A DNA stretch of 64,000 bases from Deltaproteobacteria bacterium (GTDB lineage Bacteria; Myxococcota_A; Polyangia; Polyangiales; Polyangiaceae): the NCBI GenBank assembly GCA_003235365.1, contig QJWJ01000133.1, positions 57,065-121,064 of the forward strand, read 5' to 3'. The notes beneath the pieces were generated by a model that saw nothing but the letters and a program-made list of their open reading frames with translations, had not been told where the DNA came from and searched no databases. Below are positions 44,315-53,425 of this stretch, piece after piece. The first letter of the stretch is position 1, and every line of letters begins with the position of its first letter. A program made the translations under genes and the position numbers.

Positions 44315-45208
44315 TCACTCGCGCGCCGTACTGAGCTGCTGAAGCTGCGCCCGCTGCTCCTGAACCTGTTGCTGCAACGTAGAGACGGCTTGCTGGCTTT
44401 GGGCCAATTGCTGTTGCAGCTGCTCGATCGCGGCTTGCTGCTCCTGAATCGCTCTGGTCAACACGGCCGTGTAGTGTCGGTAATTGAAGCTGTGAGGCTT
44501 ACCGTGCTCATCTTGCACGACGAGCTCCGGCACGATGGCCGAGGCCTCTTCGGCAACGAACCCGAGATCGCTTTGGCCGGTCTGCTTCCAAGTGAACGAT
44601 ACGGGTTGCATGCGCAACACCAGCTCGAGCCCCGAGACCAACGGTCGAATGTGCGTCTTCAAGTGCCGACTACTCGAACAAAGCCCGAGGGAACGGACCG
44701 TCCCGCTGGAGCTGAAACATGCGGTAGCGGAGCCCGGGAAGGTACTGGGTGAGAACATGCTCAAACCGTCGTGCAAGACCAAACGCCCCCAATTGATCAG
44801 CTCATCGACGTCGAACGTCGCATGCATTTCTCCCGGATTTGGCCGGTGCATGAAGAGCACGCGTCCGCCGTCGATCCAAAGGCCGTAGGCCGTATCGTTA
44901 GTACGCAAACTCAACCCGTCGAGCGTGAGTTTCGACGAATTGCTGCCTATCCTCAAATCGCCACCTTCGGCCTGAAGGTGCAACGTGCTCGTGCCGCCGC
45001 CCGCTGCACGTGCTTGAATCTCGTTGTCGTCGATGGCCACTTGCTTTCCACTCGAATCACCGACGATCAACGAACCGGTGTTGGAGCTGGAATTCACGTC
45101 TTGAACGTAGTCGATGGTCGTCTTGCTCGAATGGGTATACTGAGCCTGACTCACCGTGGCATACGCGAGAACACTCACGCCAGCCAGCCACATCGCGCGC
45201 TTGATCAT
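44315..45208 (-). CDS. Secreted protein with C-terminal S74-type intramolecular chaperone domain
   Basis: 297 residues. The signal peptide is MIKRAMWLAGVSVLAYATVSQA. A beta-rich, Ser/Gly/Thr-rich shaft follows (about 30-170) with short repeats such as SGKQVAIDDNEIQA and GTSTLHLQAEGGDLRIG. Then comes an S74-like domain: SSSRHLKTHIRPLVSGLELVLRMQPVSFTWKQTG, DLGFVAEEASAIVPELV, and NYRHYTAVLTRAIQEQQAAIEQLQQQ, running into a Gln-rich coiled coil. S74 domains, first known from phage tailspikes, trimerise the fibre and cut themselves off with a Ser-Lys dyad, which here would be in the SSRHLK segment. No other phage genes are near. Confidence 0.85.
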   Translation of the reverse strand: MIKRAMWLAGVSVLAYATVSQAQYTHSSKTTIDYVQDVNSSSNTGSLIVGDSSGKQVAIDDNEIQARAAGGGTSTLHLQAEGGDLRIGSNSSKLTLDGLSLRTNDTAYGLWIDGGRVLFMHRPNPGEMHATFDVDELINWGRLVLHDGLSMFSPSTFPGSATACFSSSGTVRSLGLCSSSRHLKTHIRPLVSGLELVLRMQPVSFTWKQTGQSDLGFVAEEASAIVPELVVQDEHGKPHSFNYRHYTAVLTRAIQEQQAAIEQLQQQLAQSQQAVSTLQQQVQEQRAQLQQLSTARE

Positions 45209-45319
45209 TTGGAAACCTCCCTTGCCTGGATTGCGGCGCTCACCGCTGCCCGTCGGAGCTTACCCGTGCCGCGCTGCCTTCGGGTCGAGATGGTTGCGAA
45301 ATCGAATGTAACCGCGTCA

Positions 45320-45600
45320 AAAATTAACGAACGTCGGCGCGTTGCGTCGTGATGTGTCCCCCACCCCGAGTTGGCCGTCGTCGTTCGCCCCCATGCAGGC
45401 AACGCGTCCATCATTCGTCAGCGCACGGGTGTGGAAGCGCCCAGTGACCGGTCGCTTCCTGTGGGACCCCACGCCCACCCTCGTGGGCACGGTCACGTCG
45501 GCCCAATCGCCCAGCCCGAGCTGACCCTCCGTGTTTTTGCCCCAGCAATACAGGGCGCCACTGAGATCTGCGCCACAGCTGTGGAATGTGTTCGTGTCGT
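45320..45600 (-). pseudogene. Remnant of an RCC1-repeat protein
   Basis: The minus-strand frame reads SGALYCWGKNTEGQLGLGDW, then a disrupted stretch SHRKRPVTGR, then FHTRALTNDGRVACMGANDDGQLGVGDT. These are two RCC1-type blades. Between them about 30 residues expected in a repeat are missing, and hallmark residues are changed (HTRAL for HTCAL, CMG for CWG). The frame runs into the 3' end of the GH13 gene with no start, signal or further blades. I read it as a decayed piece of a secreted RCC1 propeller protein, a family common in myxobacteria. Confidence 0.6.
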
Positions 45601-45720
45601 AATCGACGAAATAGAGCCCACCTTCGACGGCCGTAGGCGTATCGACGGGAGACGACAGATACGCAAATCTCAGAACGTTGCCGTTTCGACCAGCGCGAGC
45701 CCCTGCAAACGCGCGCCAAT

Positions 45721-48108
45721 TCACGCCACCTTGCGGAACACGACGACACCACACGCCGGAAGCCGTGCCTCGAAATGCCCCCCGAGCGCCGAAAGCTCGG
45801 CACCGTAATTGCCGAGATTGGCCCCGCCGTAGCGTTCACCATCGCTGTTGAGGACTTCGTGCCACAGCCCGTCATTCAGCCGCGATTCGGCGGTCTGAAT
45901 CACGTAACCGTCGTCGTACGGTCGGTTGGCAAGGCACGCGACGACGAGCACTTGGTCGAGTCCGGCGCGCCGAACGAAGGCCAGTACCCTTCCCTCGGGA
46001 TTGACGTGAACGACGTCGACGTCGCGTACGCGCAGCGCAGCGACGCGCTTCCGCAGCGCGATGGCATCTCGATAGTAGGCGAACAATGCAGCGCCCGAAC
46101 CGTCGCGGAGCGCGATGATGTCGTCGCGCTGCCCCAGGAAGCCATCGAACGTGTACGGCTGCGTCACGCCAACCTCTTCACCCATGAAGAACAACGGCGT
46201 GCCTGCTGAAAACATCGACAAGCTCAGCACGGTGCGGGCGCGCGCTTCGGCAAACCGTCGAGTCTCCCCAACCAACGGCGCACCCCCCACCGCCGTGCGC
46301 AAGGTGCGCTCGCTCCCCCCCGCATTGCCCGCCTCGTCGTGAGACTCGTGATAGACGACGCGATTGAATTGGCTGTTGTACAGCGCGTTGGCGAAACCGA
46401 ACATCGACAGCGGTGCGTCGCCACCGTAGCCCGCGCTTCGCAGGATGCGATCGCTCCCCGCACTGGCTTCCGCATCGCCGATCAAGTGATGATAGAAAGA
46501 GACGTCCCAGCGCGCGCTGAAACCCAGCCCGCCCGCATTCGAGGAACGCGTCACCGCCTCCCAGCCCGTATGATCCTCGGCAATCAGCAGGACCGACGGC
46601 TTCAACAACCGCAATGTTCGGGTCCACTCTCGCAGTAGCTTCTGTCCAAACAGGTTTGCCGCGGCGATACTCAGCCCGTTTCGGTGCAGGGTATTATCAC
46701 GGTGAAAGGCCTGGGTGAGATCGACTCGAAAACCATCGAGGTGACACTCATCCAGCATCAACGCCGCACTCGCGATGAACTGCTGACGCACCGCCGTCTC
46801 GTGGTAGCGAGGCGTAAACCCCGACGAGCCATTGTCCAGGAACCCACCGTCCGGCGTGGGGTGTTCAACGCTCCTTCCCTCGTACCAGAAATAGCAGTTG
46901 TGTTCGGGAAGCGTTGAGTCGTACTGCCATTGGGCGCGCTCCGCGTCGAGGTCGTAGTGGTTGTAACAGACGTCTTGGATGACCGCGATGCCCTGGCGGT
47001 GACAGGCTCGCACGAAGTGTCGGTAGTCATCGAGGCTCCCGGCACTCGATTCGAACGCAAAGTGGTGAGTCTGGCCGTAACCCCATCCTGCATCGCCTGA
47101 GAACTCGTTGACGGGCATCAATTCGACGCAATTGACGCCCAAGCGCACCAAGTGCTCGACGAAGGCGATCGCGTCTCGAAACGTACCCGTCCCGTCTTTG
47201 CTCGGGCCAAGACCTCCGACGTGTAGCTCGTAGATGATCATGTCCTGAAGCCGCGTCGGCACTGGATGCCCGGGGTCGAACTCGTCGCGCCAGAACTCCT
47301 CACGCGTCACGCGTCGATCCGTATCCTGCAACGCAGAGGCGACGTCATCGTGCGCGACCACCACGCTACAGCTCTTGGAGCCATCCAGCGAAGCGATACG
47401 ACCATCCCAGGGCTCTTGGTCAGGACGGATCTTGCCGTGCCCAGCCTGCCGGCGCGAGAAGATGTCCGTGCGATAGCGGACCTCGCCCTGCTCGTTGGTG
47501 ATCCGATACATGTAGGGACGGTTCTCGAACTCGGCAAATGGAGCATCGACCTCGACCTGCCAGATGTCCTCGTCTCCCTTGACTGCACTCAGCACCGGCG
47601 CGCCGGGATCGATGCCCTCCCCGGAATCAAAAACGTACGGGCTCGCTACCTTGGCGAAAACGACCTCCACTTTCCTGGCATTCGGCGCCCAAACACAGAA
47701 CCGCACGACCGGCGGCGCGTTTGCAAGGTGCAGCTTTCGAGCGCCAAGTCGTCGAGCCCAAGTCAGGTGGTAGTCTTGACGGGACAACTCATCGTCCGTC
47801 AGCAAGAACGCCAGTGAGCGATCGTCGGACCTCGCGTCGTTCACCTCTGTAGCGATGGCCCACGCGTTGGGGGCATCGGGGGCATCGAACACCACGCCCC
47901 AGCGCATCACTCTGCCAACCTGTGAGGCATGAAACTCGATGGTACGCCGGAACCCCAAACAGCCATCTTCGGCAGAAAACACCTGCATGGGCACCTCTGT
48001 CCAGGCATCGGACCACACGCCGTCTGCGTCCCAGCTCCCACGCAACCGCGCGCGTTCGAATCGCGCCCCCCGGATCCCGGTCAGATAACGAAACTCAACC
48101 TGGGGCAT
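45721..48108 (-). CDS. GH13 alpha-amylase-family enzyme (1,4-alpha-glucan branching enzyme-like)
   Basis: 795 residues from the ATG at 48108, which has GGAGG six bases upstream. There is an N-terminal region of about 125 residues of its own, then a CBM48-like strand set (VVRFCVWAPNARKVEVVF) and the GH13 barrel. The four GH13 motifs are visible: QDVCYNH, GFRVDLTQAF with the Asp nucleophile, LIAEDHTGW with the acid/base Glu, and YHESHDEAG. MIIYELHVGGLG and LGVNCVELMPVNEF precede them, and a C-terminal beta domain closes the protein. The pattern is nearest to branching enzymes and trehalohydrolases. Without a search, the reaction (glycosyl transfer or hydrolysis) is not decided. No signal peptide, so cytoplasmic. 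Confidence 0.85.
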   Translation of the reverse strand: MPQVEFRYLTGIRGARFERARLRGSWDADGVWSDAWTEVPMQVFSAEDGCLGFRRTIEFHASQVGRVMRWGVVFDAPDAPNAWAIATEVNDARSDDRSLAFLLTDDELSRQDYHLTWARRLGARKLHLANAPPVVRFCVWAPNARKVEVVFAKVASPYVFDSGEGIDPGAPVLSAVKGDEDIWQVEVDAPFAEFENRPYMYRITNEQGEVRYRTDIFSRRQAGHGKIRPDQEPWDGRIASLDGSKSCSVVVAHDDVASALQDTDRRVTREEFWRDEFDPGHPVPTRLQDMIIYELHVGGLGPSKDGTGTFRDAIAFVEHLVRLGVNCVELMPVNEFSGDAGWGYGQTHHFAFESSAGSLDDYRHFVRACHRQGIAVIQDVCYNHYDLDAERAQWQYDSTLPEHNCYFWYEGRSVEHPTPDGGFLDNGSSGFTPRYHETAVRQQFIASAALMLDECHLDGFRVDLTQAFHRDNTLHRNGLSIAAANLFGQKLLREWTRTLRLLKPSVLLIAEDHTGWEAVTRSSNAGGLGFSARWDVSFYHHLIGDAEASAGSDRILRSAGYGGDAPLSMFGFANALYNSQFNRVVYHESHDEAGNAGGSERTLRTAVGGAPLVGETRRFAEARARTVLSLSMFSAGTPLFFMGEEVGVTQPYTFDGFLGQRDDIIALRDGSGAALFAYYRDAIALRKRVAALRVRDVDVVHVNPEGRVLAFVRRAGLDQVLVVACLANRPYDDGYVIQTAESRLNDGLWHEVLNSDGERYGGANLGNYGAELSALGGHFEARLPACGVVVFRKVA

Positions 48109-48359
48109 CACGCCCTCCTTCGCCATCCACCATAGCCTGGTTCATCGTTCGAACCGACTTCAAACTCGCCGAAGGTCCTCGCTTCCACCGTGGGAAACGC
48201 TTCAGAAATCAACTGCCGAATTCAGCGGGAAGTTGCGCGCGGGCCTCGGTGCCCACACACCTAGTCGGCGCAAGCGCAACCGCGCTGGCTGCACGAGGCG
48301 GGGCGCGAGACGGGGGCGACGCGGACGCGCGGCGGCACGAGCGAACGGTGAATCACCTA

Positions 48360-48612
48360 TCGGCCATTTGGACCGCGGAGGCCGTCGCAGTGCTGGCGGG
48401 GAAAATCGCCGCACACTGCGAGCTGCACAAACCAGAACCCGCATCGCTTCCGATCATGGCGTCACGGGTGATCGATCTTGCCGAGCACCCCGACGTCGAC
48501 GCCGACAAGCTGGCGCATTTGATCGAGCGCGACCCGGCAACTTGTGCGGCGGTTCTCGCTTCCGCAAACTCAGCCATGAATCGTCGCGCCGTCGAAGTGA
48601 CCGGTTCCGTAT
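48360..48612 (+). pseudogene. Truncated HDOD-domain fragment
   Basis: On the plus strand an open stretch reads PEPASLPIMASRVIDLAEHP, DVDADKLAHLIERDPATCAAVL, ASANSAMNRRAVEVTGSV. This is the first 60 or so residues of an HDOD (HD-related output) domain, with the LPxxAxRxxxLAxxPxxxxxxLAxxIxxDPxxxAxxLxxANSA pattern. It then breaks exactly where the antisense DUF4215 lipoprotein gene ends (48615). The remaining HDOD domain is absent, and no start codon with a ribosome site is seen. A gene remnant cut by rearrangement is the simplest reading. Confidence 0.6.
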
Positions 48613-48614
48613 CT

Positions 48615-50789
48615 CTACAGCGCGGGACCGAAGCTGATGTCCTTGCACTCGGTGTTGCAGCTGTCGTCGTTTTGACGATTGCCGTCGTCGCACTCTTCGC
48701 CCTCGTCGACCATTCCGTCACCGCATCGAGGCGCCAGCGTGCAGTCGGCGTTGCAGCCGCCGTACTCACCGTCGTTTTCGTCACCGTCGTCGCACTCCTC
48801 GCCGAACACCGCGTCGAGCAGTCCGTCGCCACAATGGGGCGGGCGGACGCAACCGGGAGCACAAGCGTCCTCACCGGTATCGTAGGCATCGATGTTCAAA
48901 CCGTTGTCGCACACCTCAGGGCTGTCAGGATCGAGAATGCCGTCTCCACAGCGTGGTCCAAGTTCACACTCCGCAGTGCAGTAGCCGTAACCCGAACCGT
49001 TGTCGTCACCGTCGTCGCACGTCTCTTCGCCAGAGGTGACGCCGTCGCCGCAAACCGTCGTACACTCCGAAGTGCTGGGGTTGAAGCCCTTGAGCGTCAA
49101 ACGGAAGTTCGACTCGTAGGTATGGCGTTCGGCGTGAAAGAGCGCAATCTCGTAGACTCGGCCCTCTTCCAGACCGAGGTGCGCCGCGGTAGCCTCGTCG
49201 AGTGTCACGCTGTCCACCGTGCGCTTGTGCAGGCCACCGATGTCGACGACCAACCGGCCGCCGATGAACACCCAAACGTCATCGTCGCCGGAGAACTCGA
49301 GAAACTCCCCACCCGAGAACTCGAACCAGTGGCGCAACTCCGACGTGAAGCCGTAATTGTAGTTGGCTTCGGCGCTGGTCTCCTCGATCCCTTGGGCGAC
49401 CCAGCCCTTGTCGTTGACCGGAAACAGACCGCCACCGCTGTCGAACACGTAGGTGCCGTCGTCACGCGGTTCGAAAACGAGCGAATCGAGAAACGGGATG
49501 TTGCTGTCCGCGTCGCGATACCACTCGTCGAAGTCGGCCTTCGACGTGGTCTGCTCGTCGTACGGGCACTGTTCCGGGGTGAACGTCTGCCCCGCCTCAC
49601 AAATTCCGGTGTAAACCGGCTTTCCATCAGCTCCGAGTAGGTCCTCGACGAGTCCCGGCGTGGTGGCATCGCCCGAGTAGCTTTCGAAATCGGGGTGCCG
49701 AAGCTCCTCGGGCTTGTGAATGAAATCGCGATACACAATCGGCAGCTCGAGATGCGGAGGAGGATCGGGCATCGGAACGATGCAGCTCCAGCCGTCCTCG
49801 ACCTTGCAATTGGCGCTGCAACCGTCACCACCGACGTCGTTGCCGTCGTCGCACTCCTCATCGTCCCCCGCCAGCAACAAGCCGTCGCCACAGCGCGACG
49901 TACAGGCACCGGCTTCACAATTGGGTTCGAGCACGCAACCCGGACTGCAGCCATCACCGACGACGAGGTTGTCGCCATCGTCGCACGCTTCGCTGCCTTC
50001 GACGACCCCATCACCGCAGGTGGTCTGACGACACGCCTCACCTGGTGTGTCACAAGCCCAACCGCGCTCGAGGCTGCAATGTGACGAACACCCATCGCCG
50101 TCGGCGACGTTGCCATCGTCGCACGCTTGCGTTCCCACGACGATGCCATCACCACACACCGGGCGACACGGAACGCCAACGCTGGGGCAACTCCACCCCA
50201 GTTCGATGTTGCAGGTCGCATCGCAACCGTCGTCGTCCGCTGCGTTGCCGTCGTCGCACGTCTCCTGTCCGGTTATCACCGAGTCACCGCAAACCACGGT
50301 CGAAACACACGCCTCGCCGGGCATCGGACAGGCAAAGTCCTTCTCGAGCAGGCAGCTCTCGTTGCAGCCGTCGTTGGAGTCGACGTTCCCGTCGTCACAC
50401 TGCTCATCGCTGGTCTGGCGCCCGTCACCACAGACGCGGACGCGCTCGCATTCACCCCCGGCGATGCGACAGGAAAAGCCAATCTCCGTCTCGAGACAGT
50501 CGGCGCTGCAACCGTCGTTCGACTCTTCGTTGCCGTCGTCGCACGCTTCACCGTCATCGACGTGTCCGTCGCCGCAACGAGGCGCATCGGGGTTGAGCAG
50601 CACCTCGTCCGGCGCAGCGATGGCGCCAGACCGCCCCGCGTCTGCGCTGTCGTTCGCTTTCGACCGTTCCTTGCCGGGCGCGGTCGAAGCTCTGCTCGAG
50701 CAGCCCGCCAGCGCTGCTAACAACACTGGTGCAATCCAGCGTATCGTCTTCAGTTCTGGTAACTTAGCGGCCAATTTCCACGTTCGCAC
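48615..50789 (-). CDS. Lipoprotein with DUF4215 Cys-rich repeats flanking a fibro-slime domain
   Basis: About 724 residues from a GTG at 50789 (start uncertain; lipobox APVLLAALAGC just after). Residues about 70-330 are seven tandem Cys-rich repeats of the CGDGxxxxGExCDDGNxxxxDGCxxxC type (DUF4215). The middle (about 345-590) is a fibro-slime/PA14-like beta domain: LPIVYRDFIHK, DADSNIPFLDSL, FEFSGDDDVWVFIGGRLVVDIGGLHK, YEIALFHAERHTYESNFRLTL. Three to four further DUF4215 repeats close the protein (CGDGVTSGEETCDDGD and onward). Surface-anchored; the domain mix suggests adhesion or matrix binding. The Asp-Asp-Asp-Val-Trp loop is typical of calcium-assisted lectin-like PA14 domains. Confidence 0.88.
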   Translation of the reverse strand: MRTWKLAAKLPELKTIRWIAPVLLAALAGCSSRASTAPGKERSKANDSADAGRSGAIAAPDEVLLNPDAPRCGDGHVDDGEACDDGNEESNDGCSADCLETEIGFSCRIAGGECERVRVCGDGRQTSDEQCDDGNVDSNDGCNESCLLEKDFACPMPGEACVSTVVCGDSVITGQETCDDGNAADDDGCDATCNIELGWSCPSVGVPCRPVCGDGIVVGTQACDDGNVADGDGCSSHCSLERGWACDTPGEACRQTTCGDGVVEGSEACDDGDNLVVGDGCSPGCVLEPNCEAGACTSRCGDGLLLAGDDEECDDGNDVGGDGCSANCKVEDGWSCIVPMPDPPPHLELPIVYRDFIHKPEELRHPDFESYSGDATTPGLVEDLLGADGKPVYTGICEAGQTFTPEQCPYDEQTTSKADFDEWYRDADSNIPFLDSLVFEPRDDGTYVFDSGGGLFPVNDKGWVAQGIEETSAEANYNYGFTSELRHWFEFSGGEFLEFSGDDDVWVFIGGRLVVDIGGLHKRTVDSVTLDEATAAHLGLEEGRVYEIALFHAERHTYESNFRLTLKGFNPSTSECTTVCGDGVTSGEETCDDGDDNGSGYGYCTAECELGPRCGDGILDPDSPEVCDNGLNIDAYDTGEDACAPGCVRPPHCGDGLLDAVFGEECDDGDENDGEYGGCNADCTLAPRCGDGMVDEGEECDDGNRQNDDSCNTECKDISFGPAL

Positions 50790-51217
50790 GGGGCCATCGT
50801 ACCCATCCGCCGAGTCAGCGCACGGGTTTCGGGCTGGCAGATCTCGGCCGGATGGCGCTGCATGGATCTTTCCACGCGCGGGCACCAGTTCCCGCACAAC
50901 GAAAATCCAGGAGGGACGCGTCCGTTCGCAATCGCTTGACCGGGTCGACCAGGCTCGTCACGGATGGAGGTGAAACACAGAACGATACAGACACGGTCGC
51001 GCGTGGTCGGCCGGTTCCGGTAGACGCATCCGACACATGGGATCCACAGCTCGTCGGCAAGCGCGCGCCCACCTCGCCCCCGTGCGCGAATCCGGTGGCC
51101 CTTCGAAGAGTTACGTCGAACCGCTCGCCTCAGCGGGCCACCGACTCCGAGATCCGCCTTGAGGACGGGTGTGGCTCAGATTACCCTGGACGGTCGATGG
51201 GTAGCACAGGACAGGGG
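50790..51217. other. Divergent intergenic region before the START-domain gene
   Basis: About 430 bases between the divergent starts of the DUF4215 lipoprotein and the START-domain protein. The frame of the START protein stays open through it, but the encoded residues are polar and irregular with no ribosome sites. I treat it as non-coding and saw no regulatory motif. Confidence 0.3.
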
Positions 51218-52030
51218 ATGACCGGGACGGAGGACCGTGACGTATTGCCTACATGCCAGGTTCACCCGAGCCCCAAGAATCGGCCGGCGCGTCCCTGGTT
51301 CGCAACTGCGTTGCGGCCGATCGCGGTACTCGCGGGCCGTTCTGCGCGGGCCGGCAAGGCGGTGAGCCTGCGGAACGCAACCTGGCTCGGCAGCGCGGTG
51401 CTGGTCAGCGGCGCAGTACTGATCGGCAGCGCGATCTTGATCGTCAGCGGTATCGCCCTGGCGAACAGCTGGCAGAAGATCGACGACGACAACGGCGTCC
51501 AAGTCTACAGCAAGGAGCTTCCCAACTCCCCGCTCGTCGCCTTCCGCGGCGAGACCGTGATGAATGCCCCCGTGGAGAAGCTGCTCTGGGTGTTAGCCGA
51601 CAACACCCATCGCACGGCGTGGGTCGACCGGCTCGAAAAGAGCGTCGTGCTCGAGTCGAATGGTCCCTACGACTACACCGTCTACCAGCATTTCTCTCTT
51701 CCCTTTCCGATCAGCGATCGCGACTACGTCTACCGGGGACGGGCCAAGCGCGGCAAGGGCGGCAGTGTCGTCCTGGAGATGCAGTCCGTCGAGCATCCCC
51801 AGGCACCGCCGACCGTGGGTGTCCGTGCTCACTTGATCCGCAGCCGTTACGAACTGATCCCGCTTCAGGATGGCAAGACACGGGTGATCGTCGAGGTCCA
51901 CACCGATCCCAAGGGCAGCATCCCCAACTGGCTCGTCAATCTGATCCAGGAGAGCTGGCCAATGAAGACGTTGCTGGCGATGCAGCAAGAAGTGGGCAAA
52001 GCGTACGTTGGGCAGCTCCGCGCCCCGTAA
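51218..52030 (+). CDS. START/SRPBCC-domain protein with N-terminal membrane anchor
   Basis: About 270 residues from the ATG at 51218; starts at 51197 or the GTG at 51362 are alternatives. A hydrophobic segment (WLGSAVLVSGAVLIGSAILIVSGIALANSW) serves as signal or anchor. A START-like lipid-binding domain follows: WQKIDDDNGVQVYSKELPNSPLVAFRGETVMNAPVEKLLWVLADN, THRTAWVDRLEKSVVLE, DYTVYQHFSLPFPISDRDYVYRGR, and the long C-terminal helix IPNWLVNLIQESWPMKTLLAMQQEV over the cavity. The ligand is unknown (sterol, phospholipid or other lipid). The GTG at 51362 gives the cleanest signal peptide; the choice affects only the first 48 residues. Confidence 0.8.
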   Translation: MTGTEDRDVLPTCQVHPSPKNRPARPWFATALRPIAVLAGRSARAGKAVSLRNATWLGSAVLVSGAVLIGSAILIVSGIALANSWQKIDDDNGVQVYSKELPNSPLVAFRGETVMNAPVEKLLWVLADNTHRTAWVDRLEKSVVLESNGPYDYTVYQHFSLPFPISDRDYVYRGRAKRGKGGSVVLEMQSVEHPQAPPTVGVRAHLIRSRYELIPLQDGKTRVIVEVHTDPKGSIPNWLVNLIQESWPMKTLLAMQQEVGKAYVGQLRAP

Positions 52031-52060
52031 CCTACAACACGGCTGACGGATCGGCGCCGC

Positions 52061-53425
52061 TCAGTCGGAGGGTCCCAGGGACAGGCTCGCGTCCAAACGG
52101 TCGAGGAACCCGGCACTTCGCGAGCGTACCGGCGTCGATTCGTAGATGGCGGCAGATGCAGAGAGCGTCGCAGGCGGCCGTGGAACGATCGACCCGGGAT
52201 GAAGTGGCTCGGCCCCGCTGGAAGGCGGCGGCGCCGTACCGGGAGCGGCGGCTGGACCGCTCATGCGCTCGGCACGGCGGCGCTCGGCCATGTCGTGGGC
52301 GGCCAATTCTTCGCGCGCGTTCGGTGGAGCGCTCAACGAAGCGTCGTACCCTCCAGCAAACTCGGCAGCAGGCAACTCGGCTTCGAAGTCATCCGGGGCC
52401 GACGGAGCCGACGGGGCGCGTTCGGCCAACTCCAGATCTTCGGCAGTGGGTTGACCATCCAAATCGATGGTCGCACCGAGTTGCTCCATGGTTGGGCCAT
52501 CGCCGTGGCGCGCGACAGCGTCGTGAGTCGCGCCCTCGGCTTCCTTGGGAGCGAGACTGACCTGCGGTCCCGATTCGGGAGGCGGAGTGCGACGCGCCTC
52601 AGTTTCATCGTCGTCGCCCGCTTCCGGCTGCTGCGATGGGCTGAATCCGAGGCTGACCCCCAGGCCGTCCATCTCATCGCCGCGTTCCTGCTCAGTACTG
52701 ATCGGCGGCGCCTCGATCTCGTCGATGGGCGGCGGGACACTGTGACGAAAGTCGTCTTCGACCGAGTCGTCCGAGGTCGTCACGTCGAACTCGCGTTCGT
52801 GTTCGAGCATGGGCGGCGGCTCGGAGGGCACCGGGAACGACCCCCTGGACTCCGCGGCTTCCGTTCCCGTGTCGACTCTCACCTCGACGGACGGAGGCGC
52901 TGCGCTCGGGAGCTCGCTCTGCATCGGGGGTGGGGCCGCAGGGATGCTCGGTGCGGCCGCCTGGGGCTCCTCGGCGTCACTCTCGTCGGGCGCGCCGGGT
53001 GGAATGGTCACGAGCATCTCGTCGTCGAGCAAGTCCGCGTCGATGACTTCGATCTCTTCCGATGCGGCGGACGTGGTCGGTTCGGGAGCAGCCTGCTCCG
53101 CGACTGCCGCCATCTCCCGCGAAGGCTCCTTGGCTGCCGCACTCTCGTTTGCGACGACGACGGGCATCGGCGGAGTCGAACCCGCGGCCGCCGGAATCGA
53201 CGCACTCCTGTGAGGCATCGAAGGCGGCACAGCGGTCGTCGCCTCGTGCATCGATGGCGCAGCAGGTCCTGACACCCGAGCGGCCGCGTTGCCAGTGCTG
53301 GCGACACTCGGTTGTTCGGAACCGGCCGCGACCCCTTCCGCACGTTGTTGCGCAAGCAGCGATGCGTTGCGCCGAATCTTCTCCAACAACGCCTCGAGGC
53401 GTTGAACCTGCTCCGTACCAGTCAT
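52061..53425 (-). CDS. Long disordered acidic/Pro-Ala-rich protein
   Basis: 454 residues from the ATG at 53425, which overlaps the stop of the upstream gene (ATGA). The N-terminal about 30 residues form a short coiled coil (VQRLEALLEKIRRNASLLAQQRAEG). The remainder is Pro/Ala/Ser/Glu-rich and predicted disordered, with acidic patches (SEEIEVIDADLLDDEMLVTIPPG, TTSDDSVEDDFR) and no folded domain except perhaps the last 40 residues (IYESTPVRSRSAGFLDRLDASLSLG). No membrane segment. It resembles scaffold or linker proteins of myxobacterial motility and polarity systems in composition only; the function is not known. Confidence 0.75.
   Translation of the reverse strand: MTGTEQVQRLEALLEKIRRNASLLAQQRAEGVAAGSEQPSVASTGNAAARVSGPAAPSMHEATTAVPPSMPHRSASIPAAAGSTPPMPVVVANESAAAKEPSREMAAVAEQAAPEPTTSAASEEIEVIDADLLDDEMLVTIPPGAPDESDAEEPQAAAPSIPAAPPPMQSELPSAAPPSVEVRVDTGTEAAESRGSFPVPSEPPPMLEHEREFDVTTSDDSVEDDFRHSVPPPIDEIEAPPISTEQERGDEMDGLGVSLGFSPSQQPEAGDDDETEARRTPPPESGPQVSLAPKEAEGATHDAVARHGDGPTMEQLGATIDLDGQPTAEDLELAERAPSAPSAPDDFEAELPAAEFAGGYDASLSAPPNAREELAAHDMAERRRAERMSGPAAAPGTAPPPSSGAEPLHPGSIVPRPPATLSASAAIYESTPVRSRSAGFLDRLDASLSLGPSD

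Noticed and set aside
44315..45208. Prophage remnant suggested by the S74 domain
   Set aside because: The protein has a bacterial signal peptide, and no capsid, tail, integrase or lysis gene lies within 15 kb.
48620..49640. Hydrophobic-looking plus-strand frame (VAAVVVLTIAVVALFALV and similar)
   Set aside because: It is the antisense of the repeated Asp/Gly/Cys codons of the DUF4215 lipoprotein; the apparent membrane helices are a codon artefact. Only the HDOD-like part before 48612 has a real pattern.
49695..50973. Ser/Pro-rich repeat protein on the plus strand (SSHSSPSS repeats)
   Set aside because: Again the antisense of the DUF4215 repeats, in another frame.
52199..53272. Plus-strand open frame antisense to the disordered protein
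   Set aside because: Arg/Leu/Gly-rich composition is the reverse reading of Ala/Pro/Ser codons.
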